From assembly GCF_003259615.1 (NCBI RefSeq), contig NZ_QLLR01000010.1:62001-126000 (forward strand): a DNA stretch of 64,000 nt, written 5' to 3'. Position numbers and translations under genes: made by a program. Positions 38,053 through 47,607 of the stretch are shown here, piece by piece. Position 1 is the stretch's first letter. Every line of letters begins with the position of its first letter. Below the pieces are notes generated by a model that did no database searches, was not told where the DNA came from, and saw only the letters and a program-made list of their open reading frames with translations. This DNA is from Pedobacter cryoconitis. GTDB taxonomy: Bacteria > Bacteroidota > Bacteroidia > Sphingobacteriales > Sphingobacteriaceae.

Positions 38053-39555
38053 TTAATCTAGATTCAGCGTTAAATGTACGAAAAACTCTTTTGCACTTTC
38101 TCTGATGATCAATTCATGTTTCTTCGGATACAGCAAACTTAAACGCTGTTTTACATTTTGCAAACCTATGCCGCTGTTGATTTTTTCCGGATCACCGTCG
38201 GCCTTCAGGTGAATACTATTGTTGACATCAAAATAAAGCATATTGGCTTTAGTCTGCAGCGTTACTTTGATATGAGAAGGAGATTGTAAACTAATGCCAT
38301 GCTTAAAAGCATTTTCAACAAAAGGGATTAATAACATCGGTGAAATCTTTAAATCCATTAATTGCTCTTCAATTTCTGCTTTGATGTTAATGTCTACTGT
38401 GGTAGAAGTTCTCAGCTTCTGTAGTTCTATATAATTATTCAGGTAATCTATATCTCTGACCAGGGAAATTTTGTCCTGCATGTTTTCGTGCAGCATAAAA
38501 CGCATCATATCTCCTAACTTCTGGATTCCTTCTCCGGTACGTTCCGCTTTCTCTTGCAAGGCAGTACCATATAAAGTATTCAGCGCATTAAACAGAAAAT
38601 GAGGATTGATCTGAGATTTGAGGAACCCAAGATTGGCATCTGACTTCCCGAGTTCTTTTTTAAGTGCAAATATTTGTTCCTCCGTCGCATTTCTCGTTTT
38701 ATAGATATACCAGGCCAGTGGCGTACTGATCAGGAGTTGTGCCATCAAGTGAAAAGCATTCACGATCGGAAACATTTCACCTTTTCCTGTAATCACCACA
38801 GCTATTAAACCGAGGGGAATACAAAAAATCAAGGTTAACAACATATTCTTGCCTAAGTAATTGCGGAACTTCTTGCCTTGGGCCAGTGTATTTGGAATCA
38901 GGTAATAAATGCCATAAATAATCAGGAAAGAACAAGAGCCGATCACTAAGGTCCAGGCAAGAATTACACTGAAGTCTACGCCTATAGCCAGCCAGACCAA
39001 TATACCTGCGAACCAGAAAGCTGAAGCAAAAGCAATTTCCAGTTTCATTGTTTTATTACTTTCCTCTTCTTTGTTCTCGATCAGGTAAATAATTAGTTTT
39101 TTGATCGCTACATAAATGGCTGTGAGTATAATCATCCAGCCCGCATAGGTAAAGCCCTGAAAGAAAATGTGGTTGTAAGCTTCATCAAGTTCATCATATT
39201 TGACCAGCGTATAAGCATGGCTATAAGTCTGTGCAATACTCAAAATAAGTCCCGAGAATAAGTAAACACCAAATAAAATGGAAAGATTGATCCCTGTGTT
39301 TTTCCGTTGATATAAAGGAGGCAGGCAGCAGAAATTAAGCAGCAGAAAACTGAAATACAGGATAGAATATCTAAATAATCCCGGCAAAAAGTAATTCGAA
39401 AGATAACTAAAGCTCACCCTGGCTTCCTGGAAATTATATGGAGTTGAGGTATTGTTAGTGGAGCCGTTTGAAATGAGCATCATTACTGCAAAGCCATACA
39501 TGATGCTTACGGTCCAGAATTCTATTTTGCTGAGGTCTTTAATGTCGGGTTTCAT
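38053..39555 (-). CDS. LytS/YehU-type sensor histidine kinase
   Basis: 500 residues. The N-terminal 290 residues hold about eight membrane helices without a recognised extracellular sensor. The cytoplasmic part has the His_kinase (PF06580) phosphoacceptor segment LKSQINPHFLFNALNTLYG, followed by an HATPase domain (PMLLIPFVENAFKHGI, SGIGLQNVKQRLSLLYP). It pairs with the LytTR regulator two bases downstream. Confidence 0.93.
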   Translation of the reverse strand: MKPDIKDLSKIEFWTVSIMYGFAVMMLISNGSTNNTSTPYNFQEARVSFSYLSNYFLPGLFRYSILYFSFLLLNFCCLPPLYQRKNTGINLSILFGVYLFSGLILSIAQTYSHAYTLVKYDELDEAYNHIFFQGFTYAGWMIILTAIYVAIKKLIIYLIENKEEESNKTMKLEIAFASAFWFAGILVWLAIGVDFSVILAWTLVIGSCSFLIIYGIYYLIPNTLAQGKKFRNYLGKNMLLTLIFCIPLGLIAVVITGKGEMFPIVNAFHLMAQLLISTPLAWYIYKTRNATEEQIFALKKELGKSDANLGFLKSQINPHFLFNALNTLYGTALQEKAERTGEGIQKLGDMMRFMLHENMQDKISLVRDIDYLNNYIELQKLRTSTTVDINIKAEIEEQLMDLKISPMLLIPFVENAFKHGISLQSPSHIKVTLQTKANMLYFDVNNSIHLKADGDPEKINSGIGLQNVKQRLSLLYPKKHELIIRESAKEFFVHLTLNLD

Positions 39556-39711
39556 TGGATTATTTTTTCTTGTGAAGCGTTGGAACCAGCGCTGCTTTAT
39601 GCTGATTCCTCTGCAATACTACAAAGGCTTTTCTTTTATGCCGTCAAAATGTGATGAATGACTCAAAAAATGTGACGAATAGGGAAATATAGGTATCTTT
39701 ACGTTTATTTT

Positions 39712-40065
39712 ATGCAGATGATAGTTTACGGAATTCCGAATTGTAATACAGTTAAAAAAGCAAGGACATGGTTGACAGATAACGGCGTTGACTATGAATT
39801 TCATGATTTTAAAAAGCAGGGGATTACTGCAGAGAAACTTCAGCTGTGGTGCGCTGCCTTTGGCTGGGAAGTAGTTTTAAACAAAAAAGGGACGACCTGG
39901 AAAAAACTTAGCCCTGAGCAGCAGCTGGCAGTCAAAGATGAAAAATCAGCAATTGAAGTGCTGTTAAATAATACCAGTGCGATTAAACGTCCCGTGGTAG
40001 AACAAGATGGAAAAGCAATCCTGATCAGCTTCGATGAAGAATTATATAGCAAATTATTGAAATAG
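39712..40065 (+). CDS. ArsC/Spx/MgsR family thioredoxin-fold protein
   Basis: 117 residues. Thioredoxin-like fold with VYGIPNCNTVKKARTWL, VDYEFHDFKKQGI and a C-terminal IKRPVVEQDGKAILISF. There is a single Cys (CNTV) where Spx has CxxC, as in the YffB-like branch. Function in this branch is poorly defined; glutathione- or redox-linked roles have been suggested. A second in-frame ATG at 39718 is an alternative start. Monocistronic. Confidence 0.9.
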   Translation: MQMIVYGIPNCNTVKKARTWLTDNGVDYEFHDFKKQGITAEKLQLWCAAFGWEVVLNKKGTTWKKLSPEQQLAVKDEKSAIEVLLNNTSAIKRPVVEQDGKAILISFDEELYSKLLK

Positions 40066-40121
40066 GGAAACCATTACCTGTTAATTTTTGTTAAAAAATA
40101 AGGCGAAACGTTAAACTAAAT

Positions 40122-40199
40122 TATATTTGGAGTTATCGCCTGTAAACCACGTTTTTTCTGGGTTTCCCGAAAAGGGGAGCGATGGAGCTAACGAAAAAG
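40122..40199 (+). promoter_or_regulatory. Promoter -7 box and structured leader before the carboxypeptidase-regulatory-like gene
   Basis: TATATTTG at 40122-40129 fits the -7 consensus. The transcribed leader can fold: TTTTTC (40153-40158) pairs with GAAAAA (40193-40198), enclosing TTCCC (40164-40168) with GGGGA (40174-40178) over GAAAA, and a possible AGC/GCT stem (40178-40189). It ends eight bases before the ATG at 40207. It is not recognised as a known riboswitch. Confidence 0.4.
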
Positions 40200-40206
40200 A
40201 AATACC

Positions 40207-40944
40207 ATGAAAACTTTTAAACAACTGATCCTTGTATTGTTTCTGACAATACCACTATATACATTTGCGCAGACCGGAATTACCGGAGGTGTATTTGACT
40301 ATGATAACAAGAGCTTCCCGCTGCAGAAAGTGACAGTAAAGAACCTGAATACGCACGAGACTACCTCAACAGGTGCCGCCGGACAGTTCATGATTAAAGC
40401 AAAAAAAGGTGACTTACTGGAATTCTCTTTACCGGGTTTTCATACCGATACGCTTTATCTGACCAATATGTTGTCTAAAACCATTTATCTTCCTGCTTCT
40501 TCAACGACATTGAAACAAGTAGATATTCAGAGTGCGAAACTTTCCAAAGACCTGAACCTGAAAAACCAGAATGCAAAAGGGTTTGAGCGTGTGCATGGAA
40601 TTGCTCCGACACAGAATGTTCAGCGTGCAGGAGGAATAGGACTGGCCTTTGGTTCCGGAAAAGTAAGAAGAGAAAAAGCGAAAGAAAGAGCACTGGAAGA
40701 AAGGGGTGCCTATGAAGCGGAAATCAGTCAGTATTTTAATGAGGAACATGTCAACAGCTTAATTAAGCTGCAAGGACAGGAGCTTAAAGAGTTTATTGAG
40801 CTCTACAGACCTACCGTGGAAAGAGTAAAGGCTGATGACCCTTTCAATTATGATTACTATATTGCTGTTGCTTATCAGACCTGGTTAAAATTACCTCCGG
40901 AACAAAGGAAATTGCCAAATATGAAGAAGCTAACAGGGCAGTAA
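40207..40944 (+). CDS. Secreted carboxypeptidase-regulatory-like domain protein
   Basis: 245 residues. Signal peptide to about LYTFAQ (residue 22), then a beta-sandwich of the CarboxypepD_reg-like type (GITGGVFDYDNKSFPLQKV to about residue 105). A charged helical C-terminal half (VRREKAKERALEERGAYEAE) ends with KLPPEQRKLPNMKKLTGQ. Probably periplasmic or envelope-associated; no enzymatic motif. It starts 30 bases ahead of the M1 peptidase gene, suggesting one operon. Confidence 0.8.
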   Translation: MKTFKQLILVLFLTIPLYTFAQTGITGGVFDYDNKSFPLQKVTVKNLNTHETTSTGAAGQFMIKAKKGDLLEFSLPGFHTDTLYLTNMLSKTIYLPASSTTLKQVDIQSAKLSKDLNLKNQNAKGFERVHGIAPTQNVQRAGGIGLAFGSGKVRREKAKERALEERGAYEAEISQYFNEEHVNSLIKLQGQELKEFIELYRPTVERVKADDPFNYDYYIAVAYQTWLKLPPEQRKLPNMKKLTGQ

Positions 40945-40974
40945 CCCCTTTTTACAATCATAAAACCCGATATA

Positions 40975-42945
40975 ATGAATTATCAATTTATCCAGAGAAC
41001 ACTCCTTTTTGTAGTGTTTTTTGCTTTTAGTCTCCATTCGCAAGCACAAAAAACAGCTGCTGACAGCAATTATGATCCGCATTTAGCTTTTGGTCCTTCA
41101 TTTTATACGCAAAACGGGAACGAATTCCGCTCAGCAAGTGGTTATCCGGGTCCAAAATACTGGCAAAACCGCGCAGATTATAACATTTCTGCTACATTGG
41201 ATGATCAGAAAAATACGGTTACAGGTACAGTAACGATTACTTATAAAAATAACAGCCCGGATCAGCTGCCTTATATCTGGCTGCAATTAGATCAGAATCT
41301 TTTTGAAGAACACTCCAGAGGTAACGGCGTAATTAAAGCCGGCAGCCGTTATGGAGCAAGAGGTGAGAAAGTGAACGGCGGGTACCAGATTTCTGACCTT
41401 GCAGTTTCTCAAAAAGCGCAAGGTGTTAAATTTACTTCTATAGTAGAAGATACCCGGATGCAGATCCGTCTGGATAAACCTTTAGCGGGAAACGGAGAAA
41501 CAATAACCATTAAAATGAATTACTCTTTTGTGATTCCAATAAACGGATCAGACCGGATGGGACACCTGGCCACGCAAAATGGAGAGATCTATTCTATCGC
41601 ACAGTGGTTTCCAAGATTAGCTGTCTATGATGATGTGTTAGGCTGGAATACGCTGCCTTACTGGGGAGCCGGAGAGTTTTACTGTGAGTACGGAGATGTT
41701 AACTATAATATTACTGCCCCTGCCAGTCATATCTTAATGGGTTCAGGTGAATTGTTAAATCCTGAAGAAGTATTTACAGCAGTACAATTAAAAAGATGGA
41801 ATGCTGCAAAATTAAGTGATCAAACAGTATCGGTCCGCACAGCTGATGAAGTGACTGATCCTAAATCACGTCCTGCAAAAAATCAGCTGACCTGGAAATA
41901 CCGGATGTCGAATACAAGGGATGTAGCCTTTGCTTCTTCTAAAGCCTTTGTCCTGGATGCCGCGAAGATTAATTTACCAAGCGGTAAAAAATCTCTGGCC
42001 GTTTCTGCGCAGCCCGTAGAGAGCAATGGCAAAGATGGTTACGGAAGAGGTGTAGAATATGTGAAAGCCAGCATTGAGCATTATTCAGACAAATGGTTTG
42101 AATATCCTTATCCGATGGCCGTAAATATTGCTTCTAACATTAGCGGTATGGAATATCCGGGGATTGTTTTCTGTGGATGGAAAGCGAAGACTGATGAAAC
42201 CTGGGGTGTTATTGACCATGAATTTGGACATAGCTGGTTCCCGATGATTGTAGGAAGTAATGAGCGTAAATATGGCTGGATGGATGAAGGTTTCAATACT
42301 TTCATTAACGGATTATCTTCTGAAGCATTTAACAAGGGAGAATATAAAAACTCGAAACAGAACATACAGGCGGCAGCTAAGGCGATGTCAAAACCAGACA
42401 AAGAGTATATCTTGTTAAGCCCTGATGCAATGGGAGAGAAGAACATCGGTCAGAACTTATATTTTAAACCTGCAATGGGTCTGCAGCTGTTAAGAAATGA
42501 AGTATTAGGCGCTGATCGTTTCGATTACGCATTTAGAAATTATATCAAAGCCTGGGCTTTTAAACATCCTGCACCGACCGACTTTTTCAGGTCTATGGAA
42601 AATGGGGCCGGAGAAGATCTTTCGTGGTTTTGGAAAGGCTGGTTCTTAGAGAACTGGATCATGGATCAGGCGATTACCAGTGTAACGCCAGTTAAAAACG
42701 GTGGTCAGCTGGAAAGCTATGATATTGTGATTACTAATCTGGAACAACTACCCATGCCTATTATCTTACAAGTGAAGGATAAAAATGGTAAAGTAGGTAA
42801 TATTAAAGTACCTGTAGATGTATGGATGCGCAACAAAAGCTGGACAATTAATTATCCGACTACGGTAGAGTTACTCTCTGCTGAATTAGATCCGGATAAA
42901 GTATTACCAGATGTAGATGTAACCAACAATACCTGGTTTAAATAA
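40975..42945 (+). CDS. Secreted M1 family zinc metallopeptidase
   Basis: 656 residues with a signal peptide ending HSQAQ (about residue 25). An aminopeptidase-N-like N-terminal beta domain precedes the gluzincin motif [10 protein letters not shown] (zinc His pair and catalytic Glu, near 421). The third ligand Glu lies in WMDEGFNTF. The [12 protein letters not shown] segment replaces the canonical GxMEN exopeptidase motif, as is common in the Bacteroidota secreted M1 group. Likely a periplasmic or surface aminopeptidase. A terminator follows directly. Confidence 0.92.
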   Translation: MNYQFIQRTLLFVVFFAFSLHSQAQKTAADSNYDPHLAFGPSFYTQNGNEFRSASGYPGPKYWQNRADYNISATLDDQKNTVTGTVTITYKNNSPDQLPYIWLQLDQNLFEEHSRGNGVIKAGSRYGARGEKVNGGYQISDLAVSQKAQGVKFTSIVEDTRMQIRLDKPLAGNGETITIKMNYSFVIPINGSDRMGHLATQNGEIYSIAQWFPRLAVYDDVLGWNTLPYWGAGEFYCEYGDVNYNITAPASHILMGSGELLNPEEVFTAVQLKRWNAAKLSDQTVSVRTADEVTDPKSRPAKNQLTWKYRMSNTRDVAFASSKAFVLDAAKINLPSGKKSLAVSAQPVESNGKDGYGRGVEYVKASIEHYSDKWFEYPYPMAVNIASNISGMEYPGIVFCGWKAKTDETWGVIDHEFGHSWFPMIVGSNERKYGWMDEGFNTFINGLSSEAFNKGEYKNSKQNIQAAAKAMSKPDKEYILLSPDAMGEKNIGQNLYFKPAMGLQLLRNEVLGADRFDYAFRNYIKAWAFKHPAPTDFFRSMENGAGEDLSWFWKGWFLENWIMDQAITSVTPVKNGGQLESYDIVITNLEQLPMPIILQVKDKNGKVGNIKVPVDVWMRNKSWTINYPTTVELLSAELDPDKVLPDVDVTNNTWFK

Positions 42946-42952
42946 CAGCTAA

Positions 42953-42997
42953 AAATAAACGGGCAAGCTTAACACAAAGCTTGCCCGTTTATTTTTT
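42953..42997 (+). terminator. Intrinsic terminator after the M1 peptidase gene
   Basis: AAACGGGCAAGCTT (42957-42970) pairs with AAGCTTGCCCGTTT (42977-42990); the stem extends through AT pairs, with a T run at 42992-42997. It isolates the siderophore genes from the peptidase. Confidence 0.92.
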
Positions 42998-43315
42998 CAG
43001 CAAATTATCATTGACTGATATTCCTGGTTAATAGTATAATCGAGCGCAGGCTCCCAGGTTATCCCTGATCGTAAGGTCATCCCCCCTCCGCTAAAAGATA
43101 GATCAGAACCTGTCGTCCGACAAGGTTTAAGGCTGTTTCTTCTAAGTTTCTCTAAAATCTTAATAGGAAATACGATTTCACTAATTCTTTCGTTACGTGA
43201 AGTTTTATTTGCTATTTATAATTATTATAAATACGTTTACCATTATTAATTTTAATTGTTCTAAATAAGAATAGTTTGTTGATTGATAAATTACGAACCC
43301 TACATCTGCTACTAT
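42998..43315. other. Promoter region of the siderophore operon
   Basis: About 320 bases with no gene. It contains two AT-rich palindromes listed separately (43213-43233, 43259-43271) in the last 100 bases before the first siderophore ATG. No clear TAnnTTTG box is seen. Confidence 0.5.
43213..43233. promoter_or_regulatory. Candidate operator: 21-base AT-rich palindrome upstream of siderophore genes
   Basis: TATTTATAA and TTATAAATA are exact reverse complements separated by TTA. It lies 83 bases before the ATG of the NIS synthetase. A second interrupted palindrome TTCT-AAATA-AGAA is at 43259-43271. Iron-responsive repressors such as Fur bind AT-rich palindromes of about this size, so an iron operator is a plausible inference. 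Confidence 0.45.
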
Positions 43316-45763
43316 ATGAAAACAACAAGTACTACTTTCGACTTAACTGAACTGCGTACGCAGGCAGAACAAGTTAATTTTAAATCCCTGATTAATTGCT
43401 GCTGCCGGGAGTTTGACAATTGGAGCCGGTATGAAGGTATCCCAAAATATGATGCGGCTCTGGCTGATTATATGCGGTCCAGTGGTTACACTTCATTCCT
43501 GAGATTTGATTTTACCAGTATAGGCACAGAAGTATTCGTACCTCTTGCTTATTTTTCTGAAAGTGGCGTTCACTCTTTCCTTTATCCGGTGGTAGAACGC
43601 AATTGTGAAGCAGATGTAATTCATGTGATCGATCCGAAGCGGTTTGTAGAACTGATTGCAGCATTTGCAAAGGGCGCTTACCCGGATATAGATGCGGCAA
43701 TTACAATAGGACGGCTTGAAAATAGTATGCACAATTTAAGCGGTTACCTGTTCGACTTCCAATCGAATAACCGCAAGGCTAATCAGCCTGAAATGTCTTT
43801 TATTGAAGCCGAGCAATCCTTAATATTAGGTCATAGCGTACATCCGCTGCCCAAAAGCAGGGAAGGTTTTACAGCAACAGAGCTGGCGCAGTATTCTCCG
43901 GAAACCGGCGGACAGTTTCAATTAAATTATTTCCTGATTCATCCGGATAATGTAATTGAAAAGAGTGCTGAAGAGGTACTCACCACAGTACAGCTCCGAA
44001 ATGACCTCCTGGCAAACGCAGAAGAAACTTTAAAAAATATATTAGTCCAGTACCCGGACTGGAAAGTTGTTCCGGTGCACCCATGGGAAGCCAAATACTT
44101 ATTGGCACTGCCAGAGGTAAAGGAAATGCAGGCAAATGGACTTTTACATAACCTGGGAGCATATGGGTCTTTATTTACCGCGACTTCATCGGTGCGTACC
44201 GTATATAATGCAGACAGCGAGTGGATGTATAAATTCTCTTTGCATGTGAAGATTACAAACTCTTTCCGTGTCAATTACCCCCATGAATTACACCGTGGGT
44301 ATGATGCCAGTATGTTGTTGAAAACAAGCTGGGGACAGGGGATCGGGAAAGATTTTCCGGAGATAAACTTCCTGACAGATCCCGCTTTTATCATGGTGAG
44401 TTACCAGGGACAGGTGATCGATGGCTTTAGTACAAGTATCCGTCAGAACCCTTTCAGAGGAGCAGCTGCGAAAAAGAATGTAGGTATGGTTGCCTCATTA
44501 ACTCAGGACGGCATATTAGGACAAGCGCCAAGGATGCTGAATTTGATTACAGAAGCGGCAAACCGTCAGGGGAAACCTATTCAGGAAGTTGCCATTGCCT
44601 GGTTCACACAGTACCTGAAAATTACCATTAAGCCGTTAGTCGGTGTCTTTAATAAATATGGACTGGGCGGGGAATATCATCAGCAAAATATGCTGGTGGA
44701 ATTTGACGCTAACCTTTTCCCAGCCAGGTTACACTTCAGAGATAACCAGGGTTACTTTTTCCGACAGGGTAAAGTAGAAGAACTTTATACCGTTATTCCT
44801 GATTTTGGAATCGATAGCAGATCATTCATCGGAGAACCAAGATTAATTAATTTCCACAGCTATTACCTGCTGGTCAATCATTTGTTAGGTATTGTGAATG
44901 CGCTGGGCAGAAGCGGTCTTGCAGATGAACAGGTGCTGATCAGTTTAATATATGATGTCTATTGGGTAGAGGAAGAAGCCGATACCACAGGTTTGGTTGG
45001 CCATCTGCTAAACAGTACAATCCTGACTATTAAAGGGAATTTACTGACCAATCTGAACAATATGGATGAGGCCAGCGCGCCTAGAACACATCCTGCTGTT
45101 TATAAAGAATTCCCAAATCCATTAAATAAAAAAGTTTTTTCAAAAGCGCTGATCAACCCTCAAGGTAAGGATGTGGTATTCAGCCGTTATTTTGCTAAAG
45201 AAGATGTTGAAATTACCATCCGTCCTTTAGACTTAAACCGCGACCTGGAAATGCTGCATGAATGGTTTCACCGCGAACATGCGCTGAAGATCTGGAAGAT
45301 GAACTGGCCAATCCGTGAACTGGAGACATTTTACCGCACTTTACTTGCCGGCAATGTAGTGAACAGTTATATCGGGGAAGCTAACGGGGTACCTACTTTT
45401 AACTTTGAAGTGTACTGGGCATGCCGTGATTTAGTAGGCAAATATTATGATGCTTTACCAACAGATTATGGAACGCACCAGTTTATTGCGCCTGTTGATC
45501 CTAAATTGAAATATGCTTCTCCATCTACCCAATCTATACTGGACTTTGTGTTTGCAGAGCCGAAAGTTGGAAAAATGGTTGGTGAGGGTTCTGTAGATTC
45601 TATGGCCTCAATTATGAATAAAGCACATGTGGGCTTTAAAATTGAAAAAGTAATTGATTTACCGGACAAGAAAGCCAATCTGAATTTCTGTTATCGCGAA
45701 TGGTATTGGGCAAAATTCCCGGCAGCCAAAGATTTCCGAAATGAACTGATCTCAGCACTTTAG
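43316..45763 (+). CDS. NIS siderophore synthetase (IucA/IucC) fused to a GNAT acyltransferase
   Basis: 815 residues; the ATG at 43316 is preferred to an in-frame TTG 33 bases upstream. Residues about 150-600 are an IucA/IucC synthetase with HPWEAKYLLALPE, MYKFSLHVKITNSFRVNYP (ATP site), GLGGEYHQQNMLVEFD and RDNQGYFFR. From about 630 to the end is an AlcB/IucB-type GNAT domain: ITIRPLDLNRDLEMLHEWF, PTFNFEVYWACRDLVGKYY, GTHQFIAP and AHVGFKIEKVIDLP. NIS synthetases adenylate a carboxylate such as citrate and join it to an amine or alcohol; the GNAT part would acylate an amine or hydroxylamine. First gene of a five-gene cluster. Confidence 0.93.
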   Translation: MKTTSTTFDLTELRTQAEQVNFKSLINCCCREFDNWSRYEGIPKYDAALADYMRSSGYTSFLRFDFTSIGTEVFVPLAYFSESGVHSFLYPVVERNCEADVIHVIDPKRFVELIAAFAKGAYPDIDAAITIGRLENSMHNLSGYLFDFQSNNRKANQPEMSFIEAEQSLILGHSVHPLPKSREGFTATELAQYSPETGGQFQLNYFLIHPDNVIEKSAEEVLTTVQLRNDLLANAEETLKNILVQYPDWKVVPVHPWEAKYLLALPEVKEMQANGLLHNLGAYGSLFTATSSVRTVYNADSEWMYKFSLHVKITNSFRVNYPHELHRGYDASMLLKTSWGQGIGKDFPEINFLTDPAFIMVSYQGQVIDGFSTSIRQNPFRGAAAKKNVGMVASLTQDGILGQAPRMLNLITEAANRQGKPIQEVAIAWFTQYLKITIKPLVGVFNKYGLGGEYHQQNMLVEFDANLFPARLHFRDNQGYFFRQGKVEELYTVIPDFGIDSRSFIGEPRLINFHSYYLLVNHLLGIVNALGRSGLADEQVLISLIYDVYWVEEEADTTGLVGHLLNSTILTIKGNLLTNLNNMDEASAPRTHPAVYKEFPNPLNKKVFSKALINPQGKDVVFSRYFAKEDVEITIRPLDLNRDLEMLHEWFHREHALKIWKMNWPIRELETFYRTLLAGNVVNSYIGEANGVPTFNFEVYWACRDLVGKYYDALPTDYGTHQFIAPVDPKLKYASPSTQSILDFVFAEPKVGKMVGEGSVDSMASIMNKAHVGFKIEKVIDLPDKKANLNFCYREWYWAKFPAAKDFRNELISAL

Positions 45764-45780
45764 CCTAAAACATCTTAAAA

Positions 45781-47607
45781 ATGACAACGACGAATTTACT
45801 GGAGAGCATCACACCCCTTCATATCACGATATGGGAAAAAGTGAATACAGACCTTTTTGCCAAGACACTTGCAGAACTAATGCACGAACAGGTTGCGCTT
45901 CCACTTCGCACCAGTGAAGATGCAGATGGGCTCATTCACTTCAGGCTGAATACCGATCATGAAAATATCTATTATACCTTTTCAGCTTATCCGCGGCTGC
46001 TGGATTACTGGCATATTTTAAAACCTTCCATCCAGAAGCATGAAAATGAAATCGTGAAATCAGCAACTGATGTACCCGCTTTTTTTACCGAAGTACAGCA
46101 GACTTTTGGCCTCAACTCTTTTACACTCGCCCATTATATAGAAGAAATTCTGCATACTTTATACGCAGACGCTTTTATGCAGTCCAAAGGACGGATGGTG
46201 GTGGGTACTTTAGCTGAAGCAGATTATCAGACCATTGAGCACCAGATGGAAGGGCATCCCTGGATTATTGTGAACAAAGGAAGGCTCGATTTCAATCAGC
46301 AAGATTACCTGAGCTATGCACCGGAAGCGAACCAGCATACCCGGTTGATGTGGATCGCAGTAAACCGGACCCGCGCTACCTTTAAAGCGGTAGAAGAGAT
46401 CGATGAGCGGGAGTTTTTTGAAGCCGAATTGGGCAAAGCGCAAATCAATATTTTCAACAACTATTTATCAGGTAGAGGTTTAATTCCTTCAGATTACTTA
46501 TTGATGCCAGTACATGAATGGCAGTGGAATAATAAGCTGCTGATCTTATTTGCAGCCGATATTGCTAACCAATTGCTGGTTCCCTTAGCATTTGGTGATG
46601 ACCTTTACTCCCCTCAGCAAAGTATCCGTACTTTTTTTAACCTGAGCCATCCTGATAAACATTATGTAAAAACGGCTATTTCTATTTTAAACACCGGAAC
46701 AGTAAGAGGTTTGCCGCCAAAGCAGCTCGCCATTGCGCCACGTTTAACGGCATGGCTTAAAAGTATCTTATTAACGGATACTTATTTGCAGGATCTGGGG
46801 CTGGTACTTTTAGGCGAAGTGGCCACCATTGGTTATTTACACCCAAATTATACCGGAATTATAGATCCTCCATTCCAATACAACGAATACCTGGGCGTAT
46901 TGTGGAGAGAAAGTCCGGGGAAATTCTTAAAGCCGGGAGAAAAGTTAATGACCATGGCTGCTTTGTTATATGTCGATGATACCGGGAAAAGCTTGGTACA
47001 GGAACTGATAGAAAGATCTGGTCTGGATGCTGAACAATGGTTAATGACCTACCTGAATGCTTACCTGAAACCGTTACTGCATATCTATTATCAGCATGCC
47101 GTTTGTGTAAATCCGCATGGAGAAAATGTGATACTGATCATGGAAAACTACGTTCCTGTCCGTATTGTGCTGAAAGACTTTGCAGGAGATATTTTACTGA
47201 ATGAAGAAGCTCAGGCTAAGTTACCGAAAGAATTCTCTGAAAATATGATCCTTTCTTCTAACCCTGAAAATGTTCCCTTAGTGATATTGATCGGTGTATT
47301 TGAAGCTTATTTCAGGTACTTAGGAGATGTTTTCCATACTACGGTCGGTTATCCGGAGAAATCATTCTGGAAATGTGTTTATAATGTGATTGAGACTTAC
47401 CAGGAAACCCATCCGGAGCTGAATGCGAAATTTGAAAGGTACAATTTGTTTGTCCCGCATTTTAAGCGTTTAAATATCAATAGTCAGCGGCTGTTTAATG
47501 GCTATAAAGAGACGACCGGTTTTGCCAGATCATTTAAAAGCGGACAATTGAGCAATCCACTGACCTTGTTCAGAACTGCTGAAACTGAAGCTTTAAAAGA
47601 GAATTAA
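45781..47607 (+). CDS. Second IucA/IucC family NIS siderophore synthetase
   Basis: 608 residues, a stand-alone synthetase of normal length. Motifs: EGHPWIIVNKGRLDF, the substrate/ATP segment MPVHEWQWNN, KTAISILNTGTVRGLPPKQ and the signature HGENVILIMENYVPVRIVLKDFAGD (near residues 445-470). It would perform the second condensation on the intermediate made by the upstream enzyme. It lies 17 bases after the first synthetase, and its stop codon shares a base with the ATG of the MATE gene. Confidence 0.95.
   Translation: MTTTNLLESITPLHITIWEKVNTDLFAKTLAELMHEQVALPLRTSEDADGLIHFRLNTDHENIYYTFSAYPRLLDYWHILKPSIQKHENEIVKSATDVPAFFTEVQQTFGLNSFTLAHYIEEILHTLYADAFMQSKGRMVVGTLAEADYQTIEHQMEGHPWIIVNKGRLDFNQQDYLSYAPEANQHTRLMWIAVNRTRATFKAVEEIDEREFFEAELGKAQINIFNNYLSGRGLIPSDYLLMPVHEWQWNNKLLILFAADIANQLLVPLAFGDDLYSPQQSIRTFFNLSHPDKHYVKTAISILNTGTVRGLPPKQLAIAPRLTAWLKSILLTDTYLQDLGLVLLGEVATIGYLHPNYTGIIDPPFQYNEYLGVLWRESPGKFLKPGEKLMTMAALLYVDDTGKSLVQELIERSGLDAEQWLMTYLNAYLKPLLHIYYQHAVCVNPHGENVILIMENYVPVRIVLKDFAGDILLNEEAQAKLPKEFSENMILSSNPENVPLVILIGVFEAYFRYLGDVFHTTVGYPEKSFWKCVYNVIETYQETHPELNAKFERYNLFVPHFKRLNINSQRLFNGYKETTGFARSFKSGQLSNPLTLFRTAETEALKEN

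Noticed and set aside
43283..43315. Upstream TTG start for the NIS-GNAT fusion
   Set aside because: It adds 11 residues without family resemblance and runs close to the candidate operator; the ATG at 43316 is the better start.
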